35,469 nucleotides of DNA from assembly GCA_946185485.1 (NCBI GenBank), contig CAMHJQ010000032.1, forward strand, positions 1 through 35,469, in the 5' to 3' direction. Positions 16,933-27,425 of the stretch are shown one piece after another. Position 1 is the stretch's first letter, and every line of letters begins with the position of its first letter. The notes below the pieces were generated by a model that saw only the letters and a list, made by a program, of their open reading frames with translations, ran no database searches and was not told the origin of the DNA. The position numbers were made by a program, and so were the translations under genes. Source of the DNA: an uncultured Prevotellaceae bacterium (lineage in GTDB: Bacteria; Bacteroidota; Bacteroidia; Bacteroidales; Bacteroidaceae).

Positions 16933-17958
16933 ATGAAAGAGACTACTCCCATGACGATGAAAGACATAGCCCGCGAGTTTGGCATCTCGGTGGCTACAGT
17001 GTCTCGCGCACTGAAGGACTCGCCGCGCATCTCTGCCGAGCGCAGGGCTGCCATCCAGCAGTATGCGCGGGAGCATAACTTCACTCCGAACGTCATCGCG
17101 GAGTCATTGCGCTTCTCAAGGGTGCAACCGTTAAAAATCATCGGCGTCATCATCCCTGAGTTTACACACTTCTACTTTTCCTCCGTGCTCTCTGGCATCG
17201 AGGAGGAGGCGTCTGCCCGCGGCTATCGTATCATGGTGGCACAGAGCAACGAGCGGTACGAACGCGAGGTACACATCTGCCAGTCGTTCTACGAGAACAA
17301 GGTGTGTGGCATCATCGTCTCCCAAGCCAAGGACACACAGAAATACGACCACTTCCAAAAGCTGATTGATGCTGGCATACCCCTGGTATTCTATGACAGG
17401 ATCTGCACGGGTGTCAATGCCAGCCGCGTGGTGGTGGACGACTACATGGGGGCTTTCAATGCCGTGACGCACCTGATAGAGACTGGTTGCAAGCGCATTG
17501 CCTTCTATGGTTCTGCACCCACGCTGGAGATTTCGAAAAACCGCTTCAACGGCTATAAGGATGCCTTGCTGAAACATGGTCTGCCATACGACGACTCGCT
17601 GACGCGCATCTGCGACAACCGCGCTGACGCAGAGGCCATTACGCCTGGCCTGCTCAAGAGCGACATTATTCCAGATGCCTTCTTTGCCGTCAACGACGAC
17701 ACAGCCATCGGCATCCTTTACACTGCCAAGCGCATGAAGTTCAAGGTGCCTCGCGACATCTCTATCTGTGGTTTCACCAACGGACAGCGTGCTGTCGCCT
17801 GCGACCCGATGCTGACGACTGTCGAACAGCGCGGCATCAAGGTCGGCGAAGAGGCTGCCGACATCCTCATCGGCCATGTCGAGGGCACCATCCCGCTCAA
17901 CAAGACCGAGCGCCGCATCGTGCGCACGCGACTTATAATAAGAGGTACGACGAGGTAG
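16933..17958 (+). CDS. LacI/GalR-family transcriptional regulator of the maltodextrin locus
   Basis: 341 residues from the ATG at 16933. Residues about 7-55 are the HTH and hinge: TMKDIAREFGISVATVSRALKDSPRIS, then FTPNVIAESLRFS. A periplasmic-binding-protein-like sensor domain follows (IIGVIIPEFTHFYFSSVLSGIEEEA, GIIVSQAK, IPLVFYDRI, DAFFAVNDDTAIGIL, ISICGFTNG, LTTVEQRGIKVGEEAADIL). Such proteins bind a sugar and change operator affinity; here a malto-oligosaccharide is the likely ligand given the genes on both sides. B. thetaiotaomicron uses the unrelated membrane regulator SusR for its sus operon, so this is the LacI-type control found in other Bacteroidetes maltodextrin loci. A divergent operator palindrome lies 84 bp upstream of the start. 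Repressor or activator mode is not settled by sequence. Confidence 0.92.
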   Translation: MKETTPMTMKDIAREFGISVATVSRALKDSPRISAERRAAIQQYAREHNFTPNVIAESLRFSRVQPLKIIGVIIPEFTHFYFSSVLSGIEEEASARGYRIMVAQSNERYEREVHICQSFYENKVCGIIVSQAKDTQKYDHFQKLIDAGIPLVFYDRICTGVNASRVVVDDYMGAFNAVTHLIETGCKRIAFYGSAPTLEISKNRFNGYKDALLKHGLPYDDSLTRICDNRADAEAITPGLLKSDIIPDAFFAVNDDTAIGILYTAKRMKFKVPRDISICGFTNGQRAVACDPMLTTVEQRGIKVGEEAADILIGHVEGTIPLNKTERRIVRTRLIIRGTTR

Positions 17959-17966
17959 TGTTATTA

Positions 17967-18039
17967 AACAACAATTATATTATAAACGACAATATATAAG
18001 TTGCCCAAGTTATCGTTAAAATAAAAAAACAAGTTGAAG
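17967..18039 (+). promoter_or_regulatory. Leader region before the MFS gene, copy 1 of a shared motif
   Basis: Holds AACAACAATT (17967-17976) and a 27-nt A-rich block 18013-18039 starting TCGTTAAAATAAAAAAACAA. A near-identical pair of blocks precedes the GH97 gene at 21843-21880; 24 of 27 positions agree in the A-rich block. No TAnnTTTG box was recognised. It could be a regulator site or a translation-enhancing leader. Confidence 0.5.
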
Positions 18040-18062
18040 TTAAAATATAAAAGTTGTAGTAT

Positions 18063-19382
18063 ATGAAAACAAAACCGAATTTACCGTTTTGGAGCCTCTG
18101 GAACCTGAGCTTTGGATTCTTTGGCGTGCAGATAGCGTATGCCCTGCAGAGCGCCAACATCTCACGCATCTTTGCCACACTGGGAGCCGATCCCCACAAC
18201 TTGAGCTACTTCTGGATACTGCCCCCGCTGATGGGCATCCTGGTGCAGCCCATCGTCGGCACGCTGAGTGACAAGACATGGACACGCTTTGGACGCCGCA
18301 TACCATACCTCTTCGTGGGTGCTGCCGTCGCCGTACTGGTGATGTGCCTGCTGCCCAATGCAGGCTCGCTGGGACTGGCTGTCAGCGCTGCCATGATGTT
18401 TGGACTTATTGCCCTGATGTTCCTCGACACCAGCATCAATATGGCCATGCAGCCCTTCAAGATGCTAGTCGGCGACATGGTCAACGAGGAGCAGAAGGCC
18501 AAGGCCTACAGCATCCAGTCGTTTCTCTGCAATGCCGGCTCAGTGGCAGGCTACCTCTTCCCTTTCATCTTCACCTTCATTGGCATCAGCAATGTCGCTG
18601 AGAAGGGTGTCATCCCCGACTCAGTCATCTGGTCGTTCTACATCGGCGCTGCCATCCTCATCCTCTGTGTCATCTATACGACGCTGAAAGTCAAGGAGTG
18701 GACCCCCCAGGAGTATGCTGAATACAATGCAGCGTCAGAAACCAAGGAGGAGAGTGCCAACTGGATTACCCTGCTGAAGAACGCCCCCTCGACATTCTGG
18801 AAGGTAGGACTGGTGCAGTTCTTCTGTTGGGCAGCCTTCCTCTATATGTGGAACTACACGACAGGTGCCATTGCCGAGACCGTATGGGACACCACCGACC
18901 CCGCCAGCGAGGACTTCCAGGCCGCCGGCAACTGGGTGGGCGTGCTGTTTGCCGTCCAGGCACTCGGTTCCGTGGTGTGGGCAGCCATCCTGCCGCAATT
19001 CAAGAACACAAAGGTGGCCTACGCCGTCAGCCTGCTGATAGGTGCCGTCGGCTTCGCCATGGTGCCTTTCCTGCACAACCAGTACCTGCAGTTCATTCCC
19101 TTTGTATTGATAGGATGCGCCTGGGCAGCCATGCTGGCCATGCCGTTCACCTTCGTCACCAATGCCCTGCAGGGCTATGGTCACATGGGCGCCTATCTGG
19201 GCCTGTTCAACGGCACCATCTGCCTGCCACAGATCATTGCCGCCCTGTGTGGCGGACTGGTCCTGTCGGTGGTTGGTCACCATCAGTCCACCATGATGAT
19301 TGTCTCAGGCGTACTGCTCATTGCAGGTGCCTTGAGCGTGACTGTCATCAGATCTAAGACAAACGATTGCACAAAACCTTAA
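18063..19382 (+). CDS. MFS sugar transporter, maltose/maltodextrin type
   Basis: 439 residues, about 12 hydrophobic segments. LPFWSLWNLSFGFFGVQIAYALQSANISRIF at the N-terminus, GTLSDKTWTRFGRRIPYLFVG (loop 2-3 signature of the major facilitator family) and TNALQGYGHMGAYLGLFNGTICLPQI are typical of the SLC45/sucrose-maltose proton symporters found in Bacteroidetes starch loci. It should import maltose or small maltodextrins across the inner membrane after periplasmic hydrolysis. The next gene starts 13 bp after its stop, and that gene is a glucanotransferase, so imported sugar is passed on directly. No own operator palindrome was seen upstream, only the A-rich leader. Confidence 0.9.
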   Translation: MKTKPNLPFWSLWNLSFGFFGVQIAYALQSANISRIFATLGADPHNLSYFWILPPLMGILVQPIVGTLSDKTWTRFGRRIPYLFVGAAVAVLVMCLLPNAGSLGLAVSAAMMFGLIALMFLDTSINMAMQPFKMLVGDMVNEEQKAKAYSIQSFLCNAGSVAGYLFPFIFTFIGISNVAEKGVIPDSVIWSFYIGAAILILCVIYTTLKVKEWTPQEYAEYNAASETKEESANWITLLKNAPSTFWKVGLVQFFCWAAFLYMWNYTTGAIAETVWDTTDPASEDFQAAGNWVGVLFAVQALGSVVWAAILPQFKNTKVAYAVSLLIGAVGFAMVPFLHNQYLQFIPFVLIGCAWAAMLAMPFTFVTNALQGYGHMGAYLGLFNGTICLPQIIAALCGGLVLSVVGHHQSTMMIVSGVLLIAGALSVTVIRSKTNDCTKP

Positions 19383-19394
19383 AATACTAACGTT

Positions 19395-21836
19395 ATGAAG
19401 ATACTATTCAATGTAGAGTATGGCACTACGTTCGGCGAGGACCTGGTGCTGAACATCTTGTCAGAAGATGGTGTTAAGACCTCGCGACATAAGATGACGA
19501 CGCTCGACGGACTACACTGGTTTGTGGAGGTCTCCAAGGCTTTCAAGCCCGGCACGTTCATCGACTATTACTACAGCTTGCAGCGTGGCGACGAGGAAGC
19601 CCGCCACGAATGGCTCGTGGAACCTCACCGCCTTGAGTTCGCTGCCCAGAAGGGCATACACTACACGGTGTACGACCACTGGATAGACATTCCCGACGAT
19701 GCCTACATGTACAGCTCGGCCTTCACCGACTGCGTGCTGGCCCGTCAGCGTGCACTGAGCACCAGCACGGAGTTCCAGCGCACCATCCGACTGAAGGTGC
19801 GTGCCCCGCAGCTGCGTTCCGACGAGCGCTTAGCCATCGTCGGCGAGCCTCAGTCGCTGGGTGCATGGGATGTCTGGAAGGCTGTGCCAATGACCGAGCA
19901 CGAATGCCATGAGTGGGTGGTCAGCCTGGATGCTGCAGAATTGCCTGTCGGACGCTTCGAGTTCAAGTTCATCATCATCAACGAGGCAGACCCCTCCAAG
20001 GCCGACATCATCTGGGAACAAGGTGCCAACCGTTCCATCGACGTTCCAGCCATCGATGCCGACGAGGTGATGGTCTACGAACTGTCGCAGGCCTTCTTCC
20101 CCATCTATCCCTGGAAGGGTGCCGGTGTGGTCATCCCCATCTTCTCGCTGCGCAGCGAAGGGTCGTTTGGCGTGGGTGACTTCGGCGACCTGAAGCTGAT
20201 GGTCGACTGGGTTGCCAAGACCGACATGCGCGTGCTGCAGGTGCTGCCCATCAACGATACCAACATGACGGGTACGTGGCAGGACAGCTACCCCTACAAC
20301 AGCATCAGCATCTACGCCCTGCACCCGCAGTACGCTGACTTCCGTCAGCTGCCCGAGATCAAGGACGAAGCCTTAAGGACGAAATTCGAGGCCCTGCGCA
20401 AGGAACTGAATGCCCTGCCGCAGATTGACTACGAGCGCATGTTTGCTGCCAAGATGGACTACCTGCGTGCCCTGTTTGCCCAGGAGTGGAAGAAGGTGAA
20501 GGCTACCAAGGCCTACAAACAGTTCTTCGACGACAACCAAGAGTGGCTGGTGCCCTATGCCCAGTTCTGCGTCAATCGCGACAAATACGGCACTGCCGAC
20601 TTCAACCAGTGGCCTAAGGAGGGGGCAAAGTTCAAACCGCAAACGTCAAAAGAACAGGAGTTCTGGTACTTTGTGCAGTACTACCTCGACCAGCAGATGC
20701 ATGCTGCCCACGAGTATGCCCGCCAGCACCATGTCATCCTGAAGGGCGACATCCCCATCGGCATCAGCCGCGATGGTGTGGAGGCATGGGTAGAACCCAA
20801 GTACTTCAACCTGAACGGGCAGGCCGGTGCACCGCCCGATCCGTTCTCTGCCGACGGACAGAACTGGGGATTCCCCACCTACAACTGGGACGAGATGCTG
20901 AAGGACGGCTGCCAGTGGTGGGTGCGCCGCTTCCGCAAGATGGCACAGTTCTTCGACGCCTACCGCATCGACCACGTGCTGGGCTTCTTCCGCATCTGGG
21001 AGATTCCCGTGCCTGAGAAGTCGGGACTCGAGGGGCAGTTCAGTCCCGCCCTGGGTCTGAGCCGCGAGGAAATTGAGGCCTACGGCATCAAAGGTCACAT
21101 GGACCTCTTCCTGGTCGACCACAAGCGCAAGGACCGCTGGCACCCGCGCATTGCCGTGCAGTTCCAGGAACCCTACCAGAAACTCGACGAGGGCGAGAAA
21201 TTCAACTTCAACCGCCTCTACAACGACTATTTCTACCAGCGCAACAACCACTTCTGGTATCAGGAGGCTATGAAGAAACTGCCGCGCCTGACGCAGGCTA
21301 CCCGCATGCTCTGCTGTGCGGAGGACCTGGGTATGGTGCCCGACTGCGTGCCCTGGGTGATGAACGAGCTGCGCATCCTGACGCTCGAAATCCAAACCAT
21401 GCCGAAAGATGCCAACCTGCGCTTCGGCAAGCTGTCGCACAATCCCTACCGTTCCGTATGCACCTTCTCGACGCACGACATGCCGACGCTGCGCCAATGG
21501 TGGGACGAGGACGGCGAGCAGACGCAGGCCTACTACAACGGTCCGCTGCGTCGTCAGGGCTCTGCCCCCCACCCGCTGCCGGGCTGGCTGGCAAAGGACA
21601 TCGTCAGTCGTCAGCTGACGTCGCCGTCCATGCTCTGCCTGCTGTCGCTGCAGGACTGGCTCAGCATCGACGAGCGCCTGCGCCTGCCCGACCAGAATGC
21701 TGAGCGCATAAACATCCCTGCCAATCCCCGTCACTACTGGCGCTACCGCATGCACCTCACCATCGAGCAGCTGCTGCAGGAGAACGACTTCAACGAAACC
21801 GTCAAGACGCTTATCATCCAGAGCGGCCGCAAATAA
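19395..21836 (+). CDS. malQ: 4-alpha-glucanotransferase (CBM20-CBM20-GH77)
   Basis: 813 residues without a signal peptide, so cytoplasmic. Two N-terminal starch-binding CBM20 modules (about 1-105, FNVEYGTTFGEDL; about 128-230, IRLKVRAPQLRSDERLAIVGEPQSLGAWD) precede the GH77 domain (about 240-805; GAGVVIPIFSLRSEGSFGVGDFGDL). Catalytic residues: nucleophile D526 in AYRIDHVLGFFRIWEIP, acid/base E643 in CCAEDLGMVP, D695 in STHDMPTLRQWW. This is the DPE2-like architecture. The enzyme moves glucan units between maltodextrins and releases glucose. It is transcribed with the MFS gene. In the family an insert splits the GH77 barrel, and the region about 330-400 with QIDYERMFAAKMDYLRALFAQEW fits that. 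Confidence 0.95.
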   Translation: MKILFNVEYGTTFGEDLVLNILSEDGVKTSRHKMTTLDGLHWFVEVSKAFKPGTFIDYYYSLQRGDEEARHEWLVEPHRLEFAAQKGIHYTVYDHWIDIPDDAYMYSSAFTDCVLARQRALSTSTEFQRTIRLKVRAPQLRSDERLAIVGEPQSLGAWDVWKAVPMTEHECHEWVVSLDAAELPVGRFEFKFIIINEADPSKADIIWEQGANRSIDVPAIDADEVMVYELSQAFFPIYPWKGAGVVIPIFSLRSEGSFGVGDFGDLKLMVDWVAKTDMRVLQVLPINDTNMTGTWQDSYPYNSISIYALHPQYADFRQLPEIKDEALRTKFEALRKELNALPQIDYERMFAAKMDYLRALFAQEWKKVKATKAYKQFFDDNQEWLVPYAQFCVNRDKYGTADFNQWPKEGAKFKPQTSKEQEFWYFVQYYLDQQMHAAHEYARQHHVILKGDIPIGISRDGVEAWVEPKYFNLNGQAGAPPDPFSADGQNWGFPTYNWDEMLKDGCQWWVRRFRKMAQFFDAYRIDHVLGFFRIWEIPVPEKSGLEGQFSPALGLSREEIEAYGIKGHMDLFLVDHKRKDRWHPRIAVQFQEPYQKLDEGEKFNFNRLYNDYFYQRNNHFWYQEAMKKLPRLTQATRMLCCAEDLGMVPDCVPWVMNELRILTLEIQTMPKDANLRFGKLSHNPYRSVCTFSTHDMPTLRQWWDEDGEQTQAYYNGPLRRQGSAPHPLPGWLAKDIVSRQLTSPSMLCLLSLQDWLSIDERLRLPDQNAERINIPANPRHYWRYRMHLTIEQLLQENDFNETVKTLIIQSGRK

Positions 21837-21842
21837 AACCCC

Positions 21843-21880
21843 AACAACAATTGTCGTTAAATAAAAAAAACAAGTTGTAG
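21843..21880 (+). promoter_or_regulatory. Leader region before the GH97 gene, copy 2 of a shared motif
   Basis: AACAACAATT (21843-21852) and the A-rich block 21854-21880 starting TCGTTAAATAAAAAAAACAA repeat what is found before the MFS gene. Here the two blocks nearly touch, while in copy 1 about 36 bp separate them. Confidence 0.5.
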
Positions 21881-21902
21881 CATATCAATTATCACAAACT
21901 AA

Positions 21903-24259
<2,357 letters not shown>

Positions 24260-24273
24260 CGCATTAGCGGCTG

Positions 24274-24304
24274 CAAAGGTACGAAAAGTTGAGATAAAAG
24301 CAAA
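24274..24304 (-). promoter_or_regulatory. Promoter of tRNA-Arg
   Basis: Minus strand: TTTG (24304-24301), 19-bp spacer, TACCTTTG (24281-24274). It is a full match to TTTG-N19-TAnnTTTG, with the tRNA 5' end 15 bp downstream. Confidence 0.8.
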
Positions 24305-24399
24305 GCAAAAGGAACAAAATTTTTTTAATCAAGGCAAAATCCTCAGCATGTCGGCAATCGTAAGAAGAAAGAGGGTGTGTCAAAATGAAGTAACTATTT

Positions 24400-24482
24400 C
24401 CTCCCCTTAGAAAGGGGAGGTTAGGAGGGGTTGATTGTCTCGAAGAATGAAATAGTTTTGCCTACGAATCATCAACCACCCC
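24400..24482. repeat. GC-rich hairpin repeat with outer inverted arms
   Basis: CCTCCCCTT (24400-24408) pairs perfectly with AAGGGGAGG (24412-24420) around AGA. It is followed by GGAGGGGTTGAT (24424-24435) whose second part is mirrored by ATCAACC-A-CCCC (24471-24482). The composition and layout resemble the element inside the helicase gene. The rest of 24305-24537 shows no gene. Confidence 0.75.
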
Positions 24483-24530
24483 CCACATCATATACTGTCC
24501 CCATAATTACATATCTTTAAGAGTAAATGA

Positions 24531-24566
24531 AGCATGGTCAACAATATTTTTGTTGTTGGCCATGCT
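24531..24566 (-). terminator. Hairpin at the end of the 222-residue gene
   Basis: Minus strand: AGCATGG-C-CAACAA (24566-24553) pairs with TTGTTG-A-CCATGCT (24544-24531), 13 pairs with one mismatch. The stop codon lies inside the 3' arm. No strong T tract follows, so termination is plausible, not certain. Confidence 0.5.
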
Positions 24567-25206
24567 TGTAGGTGAGCCACGAAAAGTCCTCAATATGAGG
24601 GCCGTCGTGCCAGTAGTCCGTAAAGTCTTGCGAGCAAGGAGGAAGGTTATCACCCTGGCCGTCTCGGAAAATCTGTTGGGTTTCCTGCTCTGCCTCCGCT
24701 ATTTCCATCTTTGCCTCCCACTCGCCTATCAACTCATCGTAGTAGCCGCCGTATTTGTCGGCAAACAAATAATAATAAGTAGTTCCAAAGTAAGTACTGG
24801 TAAGGTACTCAACCCTGTCATCCCACCAGTCGTATTCGGGATATCCAAGTGCTCGCCAGAGTTGGCTGCATCGCCGGTATAACAATTCGCATTCCGTTTC
24901 TGAAATGACATCCCTGAGCCTTACTCTATTGTTGTCAAACCAGACATAGCGCCAGTCATCATAGTCCTTGTCTTCTATAAGCCCTGCTGCAAATCTCCAT
25001 ATTTTCCTGGCCCACCAGAAATGCCCCGTTTCAGCACAGAGGTCACCGAGATACATGGCCTTTTGGAACTTTCGCTTGCAGCTTTCCGCACAACGGATTG
25101 GATGGATTTTCCGATTTACCAAGTCTTTGAGCAGACGAGCTTCAAGATGGGTCACAACACCATTGGGTAAGCATCTGCATACCCGATAAGGAATTCTTCT
25201 TCTCAT
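24538..25206 (-). CDS. Uncharacterised protein, 222 residues
   Basis: I do not recognise this protein. It is soluble, with no signal peptide. The basic N-terminus (RRRIPYRVCRCLPNG...RKIHPIRCAESCKRKFQKA) contains four Cys in the first 45 residues. The middle is rich in Trp and Tyr (HFWWARKIWRFAAG, YDDWRYVWFDN, YPEYDWWDD, TYYYLFADKYGGYYDEL). An acidic C-terminal third follows. It starts 12 bp after the stop of the AAA+ gene and is surely co-transcribed with it, which suggests a partner or substrate of that ATPase. The coding signal is good: no alternative frame of comparable length and a hairpin at its end. Confidence 0.75.
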   Translation of the reverse strand: MRRRIPYRVCRCLPNGVVTHLEARLLKDLVNRKIHPIRCAESCKRKFQKAMYLGDLCAETGHFWWARKIWRFAAGLIEDKDYDDWRYVWFDNNRVRLRDVISETECELLYRRCSQLWRALGYPEYDWWDDRVEYLTSTYFGTTYYYLFADKYGGYYDELIGEWEAKMEIAEAEQETQQIFRDGQGDNLPPCSQDFTDYWHDGPHIEDFSWLTYKHGQQQKYC

Positions 25207-25218
25207 TATAATTAGTTA

Positions 25219-26889
25219 TTAAAACCCTATTTTCGTTCTCTGACGGGGAACCTCAATTGGTGAGATGTCTTCAGGAGTAAGTATCAACAGATCCTTTTTG
25301 TCCTTAGGCTGCTGATTGATACATCGTGTTGCGTGCTGGATATAGATGCGTTCCAGTTGGTTGGCAACGAAGCGGGCGTTTCCCCATGTCTCTGAATTAC
25401 GTATCTTATAAGCTTGTGTCAACAAATCACTATACTTTTCCCATGCCGTAGCAGTGAATCGATAACCGTAGTCATGGATGCGACGTTGAGTGATGTCCAA
25501 CAGTTCGTCAACGGTAAAGTCTGCGAACTCAAACTTGTTGGGAAAACGCGACAGCAATCCGGGATTGGAGTCTAAGAGTTTCATCATCGGCTCTTTGTAA
25601 CCACAAAGCACCACGGCAATGTCGCGTTGTGTCTCGTCGGCAAGGATATTCATCAGCAGTTGGATGACTAGTTTGCCGGGGTCGTTGTCGTTTTTGCCGT
25701 TCAGAAGGTAGGCTTCGTCAATCATGAGGACACCACCTTTTGCCATATTCACAACTTGTCGGACGGAACGCTCCTCGTCACCCCAAAGGGTTCCGATAAA
25801 GGTTCCTCGGTCGCATATCACGACGTGACCTTTTGACAGTGCACCTGCCTGATGCAGCAGCGAACCGAAAATTTTACAGACAGTAGTCTTTCCGGTACCA
25901 GGGTGACCGAGGAAGATACTATGCAAGGATACCTCGTGCTGCTTACTGTTGGGAAACAACTCATGCATCATCTTGTTATAGTGGGTCAAAGCTACCAGCT
26001 CATCCATGCGTCGCTTGATGTCGGAACACCCTACCAGCTTGTCTAACAACTCACTCGGATTGTCTGTAGGGCGCAGTATTTTTACTTTTACGTTCAGTGT
26101 CTGGTTTTGCTCTATCTCCTCGTCGTGAAACAGATTGTTGTTCGTAGCCTCGTCATTGGCGGAAACAGACGCGTCATCCTCTTCCTCCTCATTACTGGCA
26201 TCCTCGTTGTCGGGTAGGATGTCATCTTCGGTGGGTAGCAATTCCATGTCCCCGTTAATGAACTCGTCCAGTAGTCGGTCTATCTCGTTCTCCTCTTCCA
26301 TAAAGTACTTCCGTTCTACTGGCTTGCCGTCCATGTCTATTTTGTCATCCAGCGTACTATCAAGAGCAACGCGACAAATAGTACAGCCATCGAGTCTGAT
26401 GTCTGAATTGACTGAGGCCCTTCGGTGTTTCAGGTCTTTAAAGCCGTCGAACACCTTGATATGGTTCTTTTCCCACATCTCTTCCAAGTCCTCTGCATTC
26501 GTGATGGTAGCTTCTGTCAGTAGCACGCCATAGACATGAAGGTCATATCGGCACTGGTTCAGTCTTTTTTCCATGATCTTCATCGTTTCATTCAGTTTCC
26601 ACACCATACTATCGCGTGGGTCGCAGCCACTACAGAACACGATAGGTTCCATCCCTTCCGACTCCGCGTATGTCGGCTGCTCATGGCGCTTGTAGCTGTC
26701 CAGACACACTACAACCACATTCTCATTGTTGGCATAGACGTAAACGTCCTTTCCCGTGAGGTATGGCTCTACTCCAATCTTTGATTCTGAGTAAACGGCA
26801 TAGTTTACAGCCATCGCCTCCATATGTTTCCAAATGGAAAACCTGTCTTGTCTCCTAAAATCCTTAATCAGTCTATTTGATTTCAACAT
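25219..26889 (-). CDS. CbbX/EccA-type AAA+ ATPase with unrecognised N-terminal region (paralog 1)
   Basis: 556 residues. The AAA+ domain covers about 285-545: Walker A GHPGTGKTT (K334), pore-loop region RGTFIGTLWGDEERSVRQ, Walker B GVLMIDEAYLL, sensor 1 IAVVLCGYKE, arginine finger in NPGLLSRFPN, sensor 2 in WGNARFVANQLER. This is the CbbX/SpoVK/EccA group, whose members remodel protein complexes as hexamers. Residues 1-200 are a conserved region of unknown type (VNYAVYSES...VVVVCLDS, VYGVLLTEATITNAEDL, VFDGFKDLKHRRASVN), then an acidic linker about 215-255 (NEEEEDDASV) and IEQNQTLNVKVKILRP just before the ATPase. The plus-strand gene at 29460 has the same architecture. First gene of a two-gene operon, downstream of the structured-RNA unit. 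Confidence 0.9.
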   Translation of the reverse strand: MLKSNRLIKDFRRQDRFSIWKHMEAMAVNYAVYSESKIGVEPYLTGKDVYVYANNENVVVVCLDSYKRHEQPTYAESEGMEPIVFCSGCDPRDSMVWKLNETMKIMEKRLNQCRYDLHVYGVLLTEATITNAEDLEEMWEKNHIKVFDGFKDLKHRRASVNSDIRLDGCTICRVALDSTLDDKIDMDGKPVERKYFMEEENEIDRLLDEFINGDMELLPTEDDILPDNEDASNEEEEDDASVSANDEATNNNLFHDEEIEQNQTLNVKVKILRPTDNPSELLDKLVGCSDIKRRMDELVALTHYNKMMHELFPNSKQHEVSLHSIFLGHPGTGKTTVCKIFGSLLHQAGALSKGHVVICDRGTFIGTLWGDEERSVRQVVNMAKGGVLMIDEAYLLNGKNDNDPGKLVIQLLMNILADETQRDIAVVLCGYKEPMMKLLDSNPGLLSRFPNKFEFADFTVDELLDITQRRIHDYGYRFTATAWEKYSDLLTQAYKIRNSETWGNARFVANQLERIYIQHATRCINQQPKDKKDLLILTPEDISPIEVPRQRTKIGF

Positions 26890-26920
26890 AATTCTTCACA
26901 AATAATGATAAACGTAATAA

Positions 26921-26932
26921 TACAATATTGTA
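26921..26932. promoter_or_regulatory. 12-bp palindrome upstream of AAA+ paralog 1
   Basis: TACAATATTGTA lies 32 bp upstream of the ATG at 26889. A possible operator; there is no second copy in the window to support it. Confidence 0.25.
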
Positions 26933-26938
26933 AAACAT

Positions 26939-26954
26939 CCCCTCTTCAGAGGGG
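26939..26954. repeat. Short GC-rich hairpin
   Basis: CCCCTC-TTCA-GAGGGG, a perfect 6-bp stem with tetraloop, sits between the RNA terminator and the AAA+ gene. The composition resembles the hairpins at 8629-8648 and 24400-24420. Confidence 0.55.
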
Positions 26955-26965
26955 GGTACAAGAAT

Positions 26966-26997
26966 AAAAACAGACATAGTGCCAAAGCACCTGCCTG
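26966..26997 (-). terminator. Intrinsic terminator of the structured RNA
   Basis: Minus strand: CAGGCAGGTGC (26997-26987), loop TTTG, GCACTATGTCTG (26982-26971), 11 pairs with one bulged A, then TTTTTATT. If the RNA is a leader, this is where read-through into AAA+ paralog 1 would be decided. Confidence 0.75.
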
Positions 26998-27298
26998 TGG
27001 TATCTATAGAGCCGTCTTTATAGAAGACACTCTATCACAACTTCTGGCAAATTGTAGCAATATGTCAAAGAACGCTGCGCTTAAGCGAGAACAGAAGAAA
27101 GTTAACTTTCTATCTGTCGAGCGTGAGCAGGGTCGACCGTTAGGTCAACCAACGAACGACAAGGTACAATCTTCCCATCGATTCACGGACATAGTATCAA
27201 CTTTGTCACTGAACCGCTCGACATCGGACTGCTTTCTTCGTCATTTCGTTCATTCTTCTTGCTACAATTTGTTTATTTTGTGATAGAATTATGATTAT
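26966..27298 (-). ncRNA. Candidate structured RNA, about 330 nt
   Basis: On the minus strand a consensus promoter points here with an expected start near 27298, and an intrinsic terminator ends it near 26966. The body closes with a long helix: TCTATCACAA (27287-27278) with TTGTGATAGA (27040-27031) and CAAATTGTAGCAA (27271-27259) with TTGCTACAATTTG (27060-27048), 23 pairs. Inside are GTCGAGCG/CGCTCGAC, a hairpin GGTTGACC-TAAC-GGTCGACC (perfect only with the G-U pair of this strand), a hairpin CAGA-T-AGAAAG-TTAA-CTTTCT-TCTG, and a small CGC-TTAA-GCG hairpin. Only very short peptides could be encoded (for example MNEMTKKAVRCRAVQ). I do not recognise tmRNA, RNase P, SRP RNA or a known riboswitch. 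It may act alone or as the leader of the AAA+ gene 77 bp downstream. Confidence 0.65.
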
Positions 27299-27304
27299 CG
27301 GCTG

Positions 27305-27336
27305 CAAAATTAAGCGATTCTTTCGATTCCGCCAAA
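27305..27336 (-). promoter_or_regulatory. Promoter of the structured RNA
   Basis: Minus strand: TTTG (27336-27333), 20-bp spacer, TAATTTTG (27312-27305), a full match to the Bacteroidetes consensus. The predicted start is about 11 nt before the closing helix. Confidence 0.75.
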
Positions 27337-27425
27337 CGTTTTTGCCTATTTTTCAGAAATATTTTTTGTGGTGATAGAAAGCTGGTTCTGTATGGCTCTT
27401 TATTGTGATAAGGAAAAATACAATT

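Noticed and set aside
27062..27283. A 73-codon plus-strand ORF lying almost exactly within the outer inverted repeat
   Set aside because: It runs through the helices of the candidate RNA, ends in the repeat arm, has no recognisable ribosome site and looks like no protein family; the strand evidence favours a minus-strand RNA.
27031..27287. The 30-bp inverted repeats as ends of a MITE or an invertible segment
   Set aside because: No target duplication, recombinase gene or second copy is visible, and a promoter and terminator on one strand explain the arrangement better as an RNA. It cannot be fully excluded.
26966..27336. Retron or CRISPR-associated RNA
   Set aside because: No reverse transcriptase, cas gene or repeat-spacer array is present in the window.
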